From Diploscapter coronatus (Eukaryota; Nematoda; Chromadorea; Rhabditida; Rhabditidae): DNA of 64,000 nucleotides. This document shows positions 33,810-44,821 of this stretch, piece after piece. The notes below the pieces were generated by a model. It had not been told where the DNA came from. It worked only from the letters and a program-made list of their open reading frames with translations, and did not search any database. The stretch is from NCBI GenBank assembly GCA_964036155.1, contig OZ038422.1, positions 59,729,201 to 59,793,200 of the forward strand, written 5' to 3'. Both the position numbers and the translations under genes were made by a program. Every line of letters starts with the position of its first letter. Position 1 is the first letter of the stretch.

Positions 33810-36800
33810 ATGTTCGGTTGCATGGGGGCGAGCGAGAGCAAGCAGCCGGAATTTCCGATTCGACGACGAAGTTCGGATGAAGGACAGAGCAGGCAGAAGA
33901 TCACTGTTAGAGGTGTGATTTTCGAAAATCTATTTTGCTACCCTCGAAAAAGAATTTGATCTGAAAAAATACTTATTGAGTCTTGAAGGTATTTGTACCA
34001 CAAAGGAGGTAATTTGTATCAAAATCGTAGGGAGACTCCCTTCGCAAATTTTGGCATAAATCAGCCTCAACCCTTTAGTTTTGTATCAGAAAGCAAATTT
34101 TAAATAGATTATTTTGTAACTTTAAAATATGCTAATGTTATGCGTTTCAGATCGCATGAGCACCCCGCCACCGCAATCCACGTTTCAAAAGGCAAAGGGC
34201 ATGAAAAGATTGGACAAATGGATTCAACATTTGCTCTCTGAAGGTTGGCATTTTTCAGCAAATTTTCAAAGCTTATCCATTTTCATTTTTGGTTGGTATA
34301 TTTTTGAAATCTTCAGGATTGAAGAATTCTGAAAATCAAATATTTTCGTATTTTCCAGGTGATCTTGAAGATTATCATTTTCTCCAATTTCATTTTCTGA
34401 ATTTCGATCAGAAAGGATTAAAAAGAGTTGCCCTTTCGTACAAATGTCGCTCTTTCCTTGCACTGCTCAAGAAGAAGAAGAGACAAAGCGACACGTTCAA
34501 ATAATGAGAAGCAGAGAAATTCGGAACACAGGAAATAGCGGGTCTGAAACAACTGCGCACCGGGGAAAGACTGGGAGTGATTGGAAATATCACTACGGGG
34601 AGAGACTCAGAGTGATTTGAAAAGAGTGACCGAGAGCCGGCAGAAGGGACTGCAGAAGCTCGGGTTGTAACAACAGCACTGGCTCTAAGAGTCTGAAATC
34701 CCTTTCCCCCCTTTTTCACAGGTCCATTCATTATCATTTCTCTCTCTCTCTCTCTCTCTCTCTGACTTTGAAGCAGAGAGATATTCAAGCTTCCTCCCCT
34801 CTTCTATACTATTCCCAAAATTTATCCCTAAAGCTTAAAAATCGCCGACATTTTTCATCACGTCAACTTGTCACCGCGGCACATCAAATTCTACCTGAAA
34901 AATAGCGCAGTTGCAAAAATCTCCGCCCCTAAAATTTACAAGGACATTTTCGCTAAAGTTGAATATATCGATTTCCTGTCGGAAAAATGCCGGGGCTGTT
35001 CTCATGGAAGGCTAGGTTCCTGGGCAGAAAAACGCCGGAGGCTGAACGAGCCGTGCATGTGACATTGAACAATCAAGCTGGTACGGCTGTAGCCCCAGAG
35101 GAGGAAAAGAAGAAGGACGACAAGAAGCAGCAACAGGCCCAGCCCAGGACAGTTCGATTCGAACCCGAGAAGCTCGGCTCCGGCAAAATTCGCACCAAGA
35201 GTCCCGCGGGTCGAACCACCACGACGATCCATTCACACAACGAGCAAAGCGCTATGGGCATAACCGTCGGTGAATGGCAAAACGAGTACGGCGAAGCGAG
35301 GCTGATCGCTAATATTCCCGACCACCCGCAGCCCATTCAACCACAACCAAATGCAGCTAGTGAGCATATCCATCTTTTACGGGGAATTCAGGAAAAGGGC
35401 CATTAAATTGGCTTTATTTGGGATTTTGTCGGATCTCTTTCATTTTTATGTTTGAAGGGGCAACTCTTTGTAAAATAAGCATGTGTTTTTCCTGTAAATT
35501 AGACTTTTTTTTCTCGATTTTTCTTCTGTAGAAAACCTAAAATTTAACTGAAAGCACTAGCATCTCTTTAACTTCAAAACTCTATTAAATATTTTCAAAT
35601 TTCAGGTTCTACAAGGCCCGTAATGTCGAAGGCTCGAGAATGGCAGTACGCGGATGACGTGAGAGTGTCTGTGACTCCGATGGCAGTTCCACACGTTCCC
35701 CAACCGGCTCCAATGGCTTATTCCACCCCGGTCCGACCCATTCCCTCGCCAAATCGAACTAGGGGATCTGCTGCTCTGGCAGCTTTGAGGGAACGGGTAG
35801 GAAATTTTTTGTAATTACTAAAAAAATAGATTGTTTTGAAAACATGAAAATTTAGGAAAAATGTACTATTAAAGAAAATTATAAAGGGCTCAGATTTGAT
35901 AAAGGAAGAAAAATAACAATGTCAATTGATTTTTCAATGAATCAAAATTATCGATTTTTTTAATTATAAAAAGGACTCATTTTTCAGGAAGAAGAGCGTC
36001 GCCTCGCAACCGCGGCCGCTCACGCCTATGCTCAGAGGAACAACGACGTCTATGCAGAGCCGGCTTACGCGAGGCATTTGGACGGCATGAATGTCGTCTT
36101 CCTGCAGGCTAACGATGAAGTAGTTTTCGTTATTTTTGTATCTTTTGCCTAAAATTTATTGTTTTCTAATTATTTTACCTAAACTATATGAGTTTGAAAA
36201 TATGACCTGAAGTTAAACTTTCCTATTTAATTCGTCTATTTGTTTGTAATTTTGAAATGCTTACCAAAATTTAATGATTCTTTAATTTCTTCCCTAAATT
36301 TAATTTCTAGATAAAACGCGCCATTCTGCCCCGCGAACTGCAGTCGATCGACCAAGTGAAGATGGCGTTCGTTCGGGCATTCCCCAACATCACGAGGCAC
36401 TACATCGACAACCCGCGAGTGCGAATCTACATCCAGGAGCAGTCCAAAGGATCGCTCTTCTACGAATTGGATGACCCCATGTAAGAGTTTTAGAATATGC
36501 TAATTTTTAAAGAGTCATAATAAACTTTAGAGAAAATTTTGCATTATTTGAATTCGAATTGAAATTTTAAAGAAGAACAATTTCTAGAAGACAAATGTTA
36601 GAAATGTCCTAATAATTTTTTGGAAAATCTCACTTTTCAGGGACATCAAAGACAAAACCGTGCTGAAACTCAAAGAAAAACACCACGAATCTGGAGTGGG
36701 CGGAACATCTTCTCCCGTCTTATTTGACGTGCCAGATTATCAGAGCGAAACCGAAATGGAACGACCAAAGTAGGAAGTAAATTAATTTTTTAATTTATAG

Positions 36801-39800
36801 AGGATTTTCAGCACTTTCTTTTCCCTGGCCCGCCCCGCATCGGCGATGGCACGAACGGAATTTGGCACGGTACCATCCCCGGGGGTCAAGTCGTATCGGC
36901 AGCATTCTAGGTAGCATTTTAAAATTTGAAGGGAAGAATAAGAAGATGATAATAATTTCAGAACTCCCCAATTGTATGAAGATTCCTATGCAAGCGACAC
37001 AAACAGTCACGATGGAAGAGGGTCTTCTTCTACTAGAAGCGGCTCGGTTACGCCGTCACTCGATAAGGAGTCCAGGTAGGACGAGTTTTGAACAACAGAA
37101 TTTATTGAAATACGGTTTTGTAGAGATAAGATCAAAAATAATTGACACTATCCTAAATATCGAAGGGAAATAATATAGAAAAGTCGTCCAAATTTCTTTA
37201 CCTATTAATCCTAAACTTATCATTTTGAAATTTCATTCCCTATTCACAAAAATAGCAGAGATTCTTGTCAGAAATAGATTAAAATCTCCGTCAATTATTT
37301 CAATTTGTAAATTATGAGCAGATTTGACGAAATGATTGACATACTCGCTAATTGCTAGAGTTGCAGGGTGCGAATGGACACTATGGAGCGGCAGTTGGCT
37401 GGTCTATCTTCATTGGTGCATTCTGCACTGGTCAGCAAAGGAATGTCCGAGTCCACTCAGAAAGATATGGCTGCTCTCCGAAGAGAGGTCGGTTGAGAAG
37501 TTTTTTTTAGAAAATTATCTTCTTTATTTTTTTGGAAAAAGGTATTTTTTGCAAGATTGAGTTTTCTTATTTAGATTTCTTCTAGAAGACTTCAAAATAG
37601 TGACTTTTCGTATTTTTCTGTAGAAAATGATGGTTTCTAGAAAATATTAACATTCTTTAAATTTTTACCCAAATGAGATTTTTTTGAGACGGATATTCTT
37701 AAATTTTCCCAAATTTCAGATCCTCGCTTTACACGGCAGTGAAGCGGGCAGGGAGACTTCAGAGGAGCCTTTGTCGATTCCCGAAAGTCTCAGCTCCCAC
37801 ACACAGCATCAACTAGGCACTTTGAGATACAAAGTGCAACAGGCGAATACGGAAATCAGACAGCTGAGGAGAATTGCTCAGGTTAGGTCATCTTTTAAAA
37901 ATCTAAAATTTCAATTCGTAGAAAGATAGACCATTTTGGGAAGAATAAGACATTTTTGAAACGGAATAGACAATGTTGAGGAAAAAACTTGAATTAAACT
38001 GAGAAGTTTAGGTAAACGCTCACACGGCCCGAAATCTGATCAAAGAGGCGAGTGAAGAAATCAACCGAATCATCGCGCAGAAATTGCCGAACGCAGGAAA
38101 AGTCTCTGACAATCAAGGAATAATGAATTTTGGAGGAAATAGCCAAATTGATAAGGAAAAAGACGCGCATGCGGACAAGGTTGCACTGTTACTGGAGGAT
38201 TTAACGTAGGAATTTTTATTGTCAAAAATCGATAATTGAAGAAATATCGATTGTTTGGAAGAGATATTTTTTAAAGAAATGGTTTTTTTCAGAAAATTCG
38301 AGCAAAACGTGGAAGACGTCCGAGCTAGCGTTCTAGCGAATAAGAAGAAATTGCGAATGACGGAAGTCGAATCTTTGACGGAAAAATTGTCCGATATCGG
38401 AAGGACCGCTGCGAGGCTGAAAAGTAAAATTTACTGGTTTTTTTTTTTTTTAAATAAAACTTTTAGAAGAAACATCATTTTTACATAGAATTTTAAAAGA
38501 TTTTTTGAGAATTATAATTTTTTGAAAAATCGATCTGTTTCAGCCGAATTCCCGGGCATTCAAACCGCCGTGGAGAAGCAGTTGAAAGAAGACATGGAGA
38601 GGATCGTCAGACAGGAGAAATACATCAGAGACCAACTCATGGCTGTCGATCAGAGTTTGAGAAGGTTGGTGATTTTTAGCTTCAAGAAAAAATTCGTTTT
38701 CGAGGTTCATGGAACTTCAATATAAATTTCTCAAGCTTCATGAAGTTTTCTTGAAATCCAATGAAAAATTCAATATATCTACGCTTTTAAAATGTTAATA
38801 GAAAATTTCAGCTCTTTCCGAATTTAATATTTAAAAAAAAATTCCAGATGCAAAGCTCTAGCCAATATCATGGTGACTATGAAGAAGCTGGCAATGGTGC
38901 AGGACCCGACTCTCCAAAGGAAGAACAAGGAGAACGGTCTGCCTCCGCATCCTCCCGCCCACGCTCATCAGCCACCAGTTCCTCATTCCGCGCCTTCAGT
39001 CCCGCTCCATCCTTCGAACAGTGCTCCGTCCACGCCCACAGCACCACACCCCGCTGTGTCGTTCAATCAACAGCATATTTCTGGTTGGTGGACCCTACTC
39101 TCAACTTTCTGTAGTTCCGACTTTATTTCCAAAATTAATAATCTCACCTCACTCCTGGCTTTTAATAGTTTTTTTTGTCTTACTCTTTTTCTTTTGATAG
39201 TTTCTAGGAATGAATGAAAATTACAAAAAAAAATTCTGGCTGGAGATAGGTTGGAAGCTATAATGAGAAGAGAATCGAGTTCCAGAATTTAAAAATTTTC
39301 TCAAATTTCAGCCTCATTCACCGTCTCATCTGCCCCGTCGTCCTCAAATTCAGTGCCTTCATCCCCAAAACTATCGTCTCACCCTCCCACAATTATTCAC
39401 ACCCCTGCTGAGAATGGCACTCAAAATGGGGAAAATGGTGTGGAAACCCAGAAAGAGGTGCCCGCCCCCTACGTGCCAAATGTCGCCCGGAACGAGCCGC
39501 CACTTTTGCCTCCAATTCCATCCCCTTCTCCGATCACAGAGAACCTCGATGGAATTTTGGATGAGGTTGCAAGTCTTTGAAATTTGAAAATCTATAAATT
39601 TGCGTTTTCTAATTTCAATGCAATTTTAACATCATCGACCAGAAATAATATGTAATAGTTTTTAAATTAAAAGAAAAAAAAATGTAGGATGAGCCTATTT
39701 TTAAAAACTAGGTCGGCCAACCCGATATCGGAGTTCCGCCACGACCCCCCAGCAGATTTTCTGTGCTCGATGTTCGACAGAAATTCACAAAACCCCCAGA

Positions 39801-40009
39801 GTTGCCGGACAATTTGAAAACTATCATAGACGATGTGGCCAGAAGAGCCTCTCCCGCTCCGGTTGAAAAGAGGTTCAAATTTTTTAAGAGGAAAATCGAA
39901 ATTGCAAAATTTAAGGCAAGAATTGGAAGAAAGACAACAGCGTTTGGATGAAAAGCAAAAGCACCTGCAAAACCAGTTTCAAACTCTACAACAACTTACC
40001 CTTCAGTGA
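33810..40009 (+). CDS. Sickle-tail/p140Cap (SRCIN1/KIAA1217) family scaffold with AIP3 domain
   Basis: Two 5' modules (33810-33912 + 34151-34243, or 34987-35359) both end in phase 1 and fit the common exon 35606-35796. Then come 35988-36119, 36311-36480, 36641-36769, 36812-36910, 36962-37075, 37367-37487, 37720-37881, 38012-38205, 38293-38423, 38544-38664, 38848-39083, 39312-39565, 39712-39872 and 39916-40009. The products are about 834 and 893 residues. The AIP3/Bud6-like domain is clear: NDEIKRAILPRELQSIDQVK, then FVRAFPN, YIDNPRVRIYIQEQ, LFYELDDPMDIKDKTVLKL. Long coiled coils follow (exons from 37367 to 38848), then a Pro/Ser-rich segment and a final Gln/Glu-rich helix. Relatives are cytoskeletal adaptors that bind actin regulators and kinases at junctions and synapses. 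In the short-module isoform an internal start would give MGASESKQ, an N-myristoylation consensus. Confidence 0.88.
34739..34763. repeat. (TC)n microsatellite
   Basis: An uninterrupted TC dinucleotide run in the intron between the two alternative 5' modules of the sickle-tail homologue. A similar CT run lies at 15292-15311 in the last intron of unc-103. Confidence 0.9.
34987..35359 (+). CDS. Alternative first exon of the sickle-tail homologue
   Basis: ATG at 34987 starts MPGLFSWKARFLGRK, followed by a charged region (EEEKKKDDKKQQQ) and RTVRFEPEKLGSGKIRTKS. A stop in the same frame at 34960-34962 with no AG between it and the ATG rules out read-in from an upstream exon at this point. The exon must therefore begin with its own transcription start or a leader splice. 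It ends AAT GCA GCT A before GTGAGC, phase 1, the same phase as the exon ending at 34243. The two modules are therefore mutually exclusive starts rather than successive exons. Confidence 0.7.
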
Positions 40010-40904
40010 AATTATAATTAGAAAAACGAGTACTCGAAAAGTGCCCATTTTGGGGCTCACTGTATAAAATTTCACGCAACTTCTACGAAGATTCCTGTTC
40101 AAGGTGAACAAAATTTTCAGTGAGCCCGTTTTAGCCGACTTCTAAAAATATGACTTTTAGAAGTAGGCAATTTTTTTGTTATCATTATTATTATTATTAT
40201 TACCCCATTATCTGTTATATCATATCCAAAACGAAAATATTTAAGCTTATCCCCTTTGAAAATACCTAACATTTCCATATTTAACTAACAAAGTTCTATA
40301 CAAAGATTCTATGTATGATTTATTCCTCTGAAAAACTCCTCGAAATTGCGAAATTGTTGCTTCGCACCGACATTTTTCATAAATTAGAAATGAACAAATT
40401 TGGAGACTGACTTCAAAAACACAACTCAAATAAAAAATCAACAACACCTAAAACTAGTAAAATGAGTGAATAATTGAAAAAATCACTAACTACAAATTCC
40501 TAACTGACTGAATTGAAGAAAGTTGAAGAAGGAGAAGGTGGTTTGAGCAAATTTTAGGTCTTTTGTAAAATTCACTCGCTTTTTCTAACATTTTGAAAGT
40601 CGGTGAATTTTACGAAAGAAATCCTATGAACTGGCGTGGTAACGTTAGAAGTGAATGTTAAGTCTTTTGTAAATAAAATGCATCCTCTGCTGCCTATTCA
40701 TCGTGACAAAAAAGGATGAATAACACAAAAGACCTAATCTTACTGTAACTTGTCAAGCTTATAAGGTAGTATATGACATCAACTTTCAAGATATAAGACA
40801 AGATAGGTGAGAAATAGCACTTGATAAAAGACATTACTATCTTACAAACTTGCAAATTGCCAGCCTTACGCTCCTACGCCATTTTTGAGTCTCTGGTCCA
40901 GAAG
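40010..40904. other. Intergenic region between convergent genes
   Basis: 3' flanks of the sickle-tail homologue (plus strand) and small gene 40905-41527 (minus strand). The only structured part is the inverted-repeat element at 40554-40737. Confidence 0.6.
40554..40737. repeat. 184 bp inverted-repeat element
   Basis: TTAGGTCTTTTGT at the left end is matched by ACAAAAGACCTAA at the right end. A second nested inversion (TTTTGTAAAATTCAC against GTGAATTTTACGAAA) lies inside. It looks like a short MITE between two genes. No other copy was noticed in this window. Confidence 0.7.
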
Positions 40905-41527
40905 TCACCCGATGGTAGCCGGTTTTCCAGTCCTCAAGATCTGGTCGAGCTCCATGAGATGGGTCTCGTAGTTGTCCAGCTCCTTCTTCAGCTGATTCTT
41001 CTTATACACGCTGTAGTAATTGACACCTGCAACAATTTTGGGGTGAGTTTGACAAAGTCCATTCGAAAACTAAATTTCTAAATTTTGGTTAGGAAACATC
41101 CATTTTCATCGAAATTGCAGGATAAAAATACACAATTTGGCTCAGAAATCAAATTTTAGTGATTTTGTAAAAAAGCAAGATTGTGTTTAATCAAATATGC
41201 AAATTCACCTGATTTCTGAAAGGTTAAAAAATTCGATTTTGGCGAATATTTAACTTTTCATGAGTTTGAAATCGTACCGTTAACTGAGAAGTAGATTTTA
41301 AAGAGCGTAAATCCGGCACCGCCCATGATTCCAAGGCCAAATATGCGGAAATTGCTCGCTGTAATCATAAAATTCATGTGTTTTAATAAGAAGTTAATTT
41401 TTCTAAATTTCTGTCCAAAATAATTTATTCGAGCATTTTGCCACAAAATTTATCCTATTTAAAAATATAATCTACCTGCGGCGTATGTGAAGAAATTCAC
41501 TGCCATTTTAGGCAAGCGAAACTTCAT
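40905..41527 (-). CDS. Small single-pass membrane protein, 84 aa
   Basis: Exons 41527-41476, 41358-41278 and 41026-40905 read on the minus strand give 84 residues in frame. The start is MKFRLPKMAVNFFTYAA. A glycine-rich helix follows (FGLGIMGGAGFTLFKIYFSV) and then a charged helical tail (YKKNQLKKELDNYETHLMEL) ending in KPATIG. The size and GxxxG-rich helix are those of small mitochondrial inner-membrane subunits, but I do not recognise the family. An acceptor (TTTGCAG) directly precedes the ATG. The gene lies about 210 bases downstream of the next small gene on the same strand, an operon-like arrangement. Confidence 0.72.
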
Positions 41528-41735
41528 CTGCAAATTTTTAAGCTAATTTGTTAAAATCGATATATATTTTTTTTTAAAGTTTAGTCAAATTTAAAGCGGG
41601 GTGTTTTTGATGGAAAACTGAATGAACTTTCCGAAGAAAAAACCTCCAACGAGTTTCTTGTAAAATTCTTTCCGATTTTAGATAAGGACTCATTAGGGGG
41701 AGAGCTTATGAAGTTTAAAAATTAAAAATCCACCT

Positions 41736-42287
41736 CTACTTGATTTTGAGGAATCCGGCCCTGTCAGCCTCGATGAGCTCCTTCTCTAACTCCTCCTTGG
41801 CCTCCTGTCGAATGGGTCGCACGTACTTGTAGTAGATGAGCGCGTTGACGATGCAGTACGAGGTCGTGAATAGAATCACTCCGAATATCGTTCGGACCGT
41901 TACTGAAAAACTTGAGAAAATTAGGGGAACTTGTGATTTTCTTGAGAAAATAATCATTTTTGTTGTTCTTCCAAAAACTGAGGGGAACTCTAGGATTTTT
42001 CTGACAAAAGTTCTTTTTTTATTTCCGTCGCAAACGCTTGAAAAATTTTGTAAACTCTATGATTTTCATCGAAAAATAACCCATTTTTACTTTTGTCGAA
42101 CATTTTGACAGAACTCTATTTTTTACTTTAAAAAATTGGAAACATTTTAGAAAATTCCAAGAGAATTGCGAAAATCACCTTTATGCGCGATGTCGAGCCT
42201 CTGATTGGTGAAGATGCGTCTGTAGAGTGGCCGTCGGTCCTCGCGCTTACGAATTGCGTCCGCCAGTCGAACTGGCGATAAAAACAT
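41736..42287 (-). CDS. Small single-pass membrane protein, 91 aa
   Basis: Two exons on the minus strand (42287-42179 and 41902-41736) encode MFLSPVRLADAIRKREDRRP, then a membrane helix (TIFGVILFTTSYCIVNALIY), then a basic-acidic helical tail (KYVRPIRQEAKEELEKEL) ending FLKIK. The basic N-terminus and short length would suit a mitochondrial membrane protein. I do not recognise the family and assign no function. A TTTGCAG acceptor sits four bases before the ATG. It shares a 370-base divergent promoter region with FRG1. Confidence 0.72.
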
Positions 42288-42654
42288 CCAACTGCAAAAA
42301 TGGACTTTAAAAAATTAAAATATGATCTCCTGTATAATTGACCCTCAAAATTTGTAAAATTCAGTATTTTTGCACTCTTCGTCACCCTCCAATCCAGAAG
42401 TTAGTGAATTTTACATATAGTGGAGATGAATTATACAGAAACTCAAAAATTAGCATAAAATGCGAGAAAACGAAAAGAAATTGTGAAAAGCCTGTTGCAT
42501 AAGATTGTCGTCAAATGATCGACATCCTGCTTGTGCATTGCACAACGCAGAGAGCGATATTTCGTCGTCGCTGTTTATCACCTGCATTTTCATTTTCGTT
42601 TTCTTTATTTTCCGAGTTTCCCACTTTTATTCTAATTTTCACAAATTTTAGACG
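42288..42654. promoter_or_regulatory. Divergent promoter region, small membrane gene and FRG1
   Basis: 367 bases separate the start codons of the minus-strand gene (42287) and FRG1 (42655). No specific motif was identified. Both genes have a splice acceptor next to the start codon, so the transcription start sites lie inside this interval. Confidence 0.45.
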
Positions 42655-44364
42655 ATGTCTGGAGACTATAAAATCAAGGGAGGCGGCCTCAAGTTGAAGG
42701 GAAACAAACAGTCGCTGTGAGTTAAAAAATCCCCGAAAAATTGGAATTTCGATGTTTTTCAGGTTCAAAGCCGACAAGGGGAAGGCGAAAAAGAGCAAAG
42801 CCAACAAGGAGAAGGAAGTCGATCAGGACATGATTGACCATGGTCAGTTTTGAGAAAAAACATGCAATTCTTAAAATCCTGTTCATGGAAACTTCTTCCA
42901 GATATTTTCTTCATCAATATAGCCTCATCTTCAAACTTTGAAATTTGTAAGAGGCTAAAACCCTGAATTTGGCTCGTAGAAAAAGACACCGGGACACCGA
43001 TTAGAAAAAGACACCGGCTTTTTTCTTTTCTTCTCTTGCTTTCTCATACTATTTCTTAGAAAACCCGGTGTCTTTTTCTATGAGCCCCTGAATTTCAACT
43101 TCAAATATAAGTTTGAAGCGGAGCTGAAATCTAAATTCGAGTTAAAATGAATAAAATCCAATTTTCCAGGAGGCTGGAGAAAAGTCAAGGACGATTTCGA
43201 CCTGAAAGGTGGAACTCAGATCGCGATCGAGTCGGGCAGTGGAAATCGGACCTATTTGATGGCACTCGACAACGGCACGTTCACTGTGGGGCCGCCTCAC
43301 GATAAGGGCGACCCGCCTAGTCCTGAGGAAATCTTCGCGCTCGTCAAAACACCGGATGAACAGAAAATCAGGTTGACAAATTCAAATTAAAAATTTAAGC
43401 CTGGAAAATATTTGTAAAAAAAAATATTATTGGAGCCAAATTGTGTAGAAGACTCGAGTTTCCACATTTGAATGTATATCGCCTATTATAAATTAAAAAA
43501 ATGAAGAAACTTGAAATTCCAGCTTCAAAACGGGCTACGGCAAGTATGTCGGCGTGGACTCCGATGGAAAACTGATCGCCACAGCAGAGGCTATCGGATC
43601 GAGGGAGAGATTCCAGCCGGTTTTTGAGGAGGTCAGGAAAATATTGATTTTTAATGGAACTAAAAAATAATAAATGAATAATTTTAGGGAAAAACCGCTC
43701 TGCAGGCTATCCACAACCCGCTATTCTTGTCGTTCGAAAGCGATCGAGAGGGCCACGTCTTTGTCGCGAGCAGAACCGCCAAGGAGAATGAAATGATCAA
43801 TGTGAGTTCTTTTCTTTTATTTTTTTTTTTTTTTTGAAAAAGAAAAATGCTTTCTTGAAAATGAGAAAAGGAATTACTTTTCCCTTTCTATTTTTTCATT
43901 TTTTTAAAATAAAAAATTCCAGATCCGCACGGACGCAGAGGAAGTCGTTCCCGTTGACTACCTGCCCGATGTCGACAAGAAATCCGCCAAGGAGTGCGAA
44001 ACGGCTTACGTGTGAGTCTTTTTTAATTTATAGTGATTTGTAAATTTTATAGGATATCTAAAGAAAATATTCATTTTGCACAAAAATCTCAACTTTTCTA
44101 TAGAAAATTTGTAATTTTTTAAGGAAAATCAGTATTATTTTTAAAATTTCCAGAAAGATGTACCAGCACTCGAAGGTCGATTTGAAGGGCCGTCACATCG
44201 CTATCGACGTGAATGACAAGCGGGGCGTCAAGAGGGCTCAGCAGGTTTATTTTTGATCTTTTAAAACTTTTTTTTTTTTTTAAATTTGAAATTTTCAGGA
44301 TGGCGACCTGCACGAGTATCTTCTGGACCGAAGAGCCAAGATGAAGTCGGACAAATACTGCTGA
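42655..44364 (+). CDS. frg-1: FRG1 homologue (actin-bundling/pre-mRNA associated protein)
   Basis: Eight exons: 42655-42716, 42763-42842, 43170-43371, 43523-43631, 43688-43801, 43923-44011, 44154-44244, 44299-44364. They encode about 270 residues, close to the 258 of human FRG1. The start MSGDYKIKGGGLKLKG and the Lys-rich stretch (KGKAKKSKANKEKE) are the FRG1 N-terminal nuclear signal. The FRG1/fascin-like beta-trefoil follows (GGWRKVKD, AIESGSGNRTYLMALDNGTF, FKTGYGKYVGVDSDGKL). The C-terminus is EYLLDRRAKMKSDKYC. Known homologues bind F-actin and RNA and are found in nucleoli, Cajal bodies and spliceosome preparations. A TTTTAG acceptor three bases before the ATG suggests a leader splice. 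AATAAA follows at 44381. Confidence 0.95.
42971..43086. mobile_element. 116 bp inverted-repeat element, copy 2
   Basis: It sits in intron 2 of FRG1. The ends are GGCTCGTAGAAAAAGACACC and the inverse, flanked by a perfect 9-base target duplication CCTGAATTT (42962-42970 and 43087-43095). Sequence and length match the copy at 32265-32380, which makes the two a family. Target duplications of 8-9 bases suggest mobilisation by a hAT- or Mutator-type transposase encoded elsewhere. Confidence 0.85.
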
Positions 44365-44821
44365 TCTCCTTATTTTTTGTAATAAATTATTCCATTTGTA
44401 AAAATTCGGGATTTCTAAATTGTACTAATTTTCACTTGTACCACTCGCACTAAATTTTTAATTTTACGAATTTGGTCTCTCAAAACCGAAGTTTTAAAGA
44501 TCATCCCTAGAAACCTTGTTATTTTACGATTTATGCAAATCCCAGGCATTTATTACGACTTTCACTGTTTCAAGCTTCTCCCAGGAAAGGAAGAAAAAGT
44601 CATCGAGCTCAATTAGCCATAAGGAGAATTACTAAATGCCGCCCAACTTGACTATGTCCCTGCCGTATCCTAACTCCTCCAACTCCCTTGCCCTTCCCCG
44701 ATTTCCTTTCATCCGGTTTCCCCTCCCCCCTTTTATAGTCATCCTCTGGCATTTCCACTCCCACTTTACTACCTGCCATATTTTTATCCTGCCTTCACTT
44801 TCATTTAGAATATATTCTAAG
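44365..44821. other. Intergenic region, FRG1 to DB-domain gene
   Basis: FRG1 3' flank with AATAAA at 44381-44386, then pyrimidine-rich sequence up to the start of the next gene. Nothing else was recognised. Confidence 0.6.

Noticed and set aside
34151..35359. Joining the 34151-34243 exon to the MPGLF exon as one N-terminus
   Set aside because: Phase is wrong, and a stop at 34960 with no acceptor before the ATG prevents it. They are alternatives.
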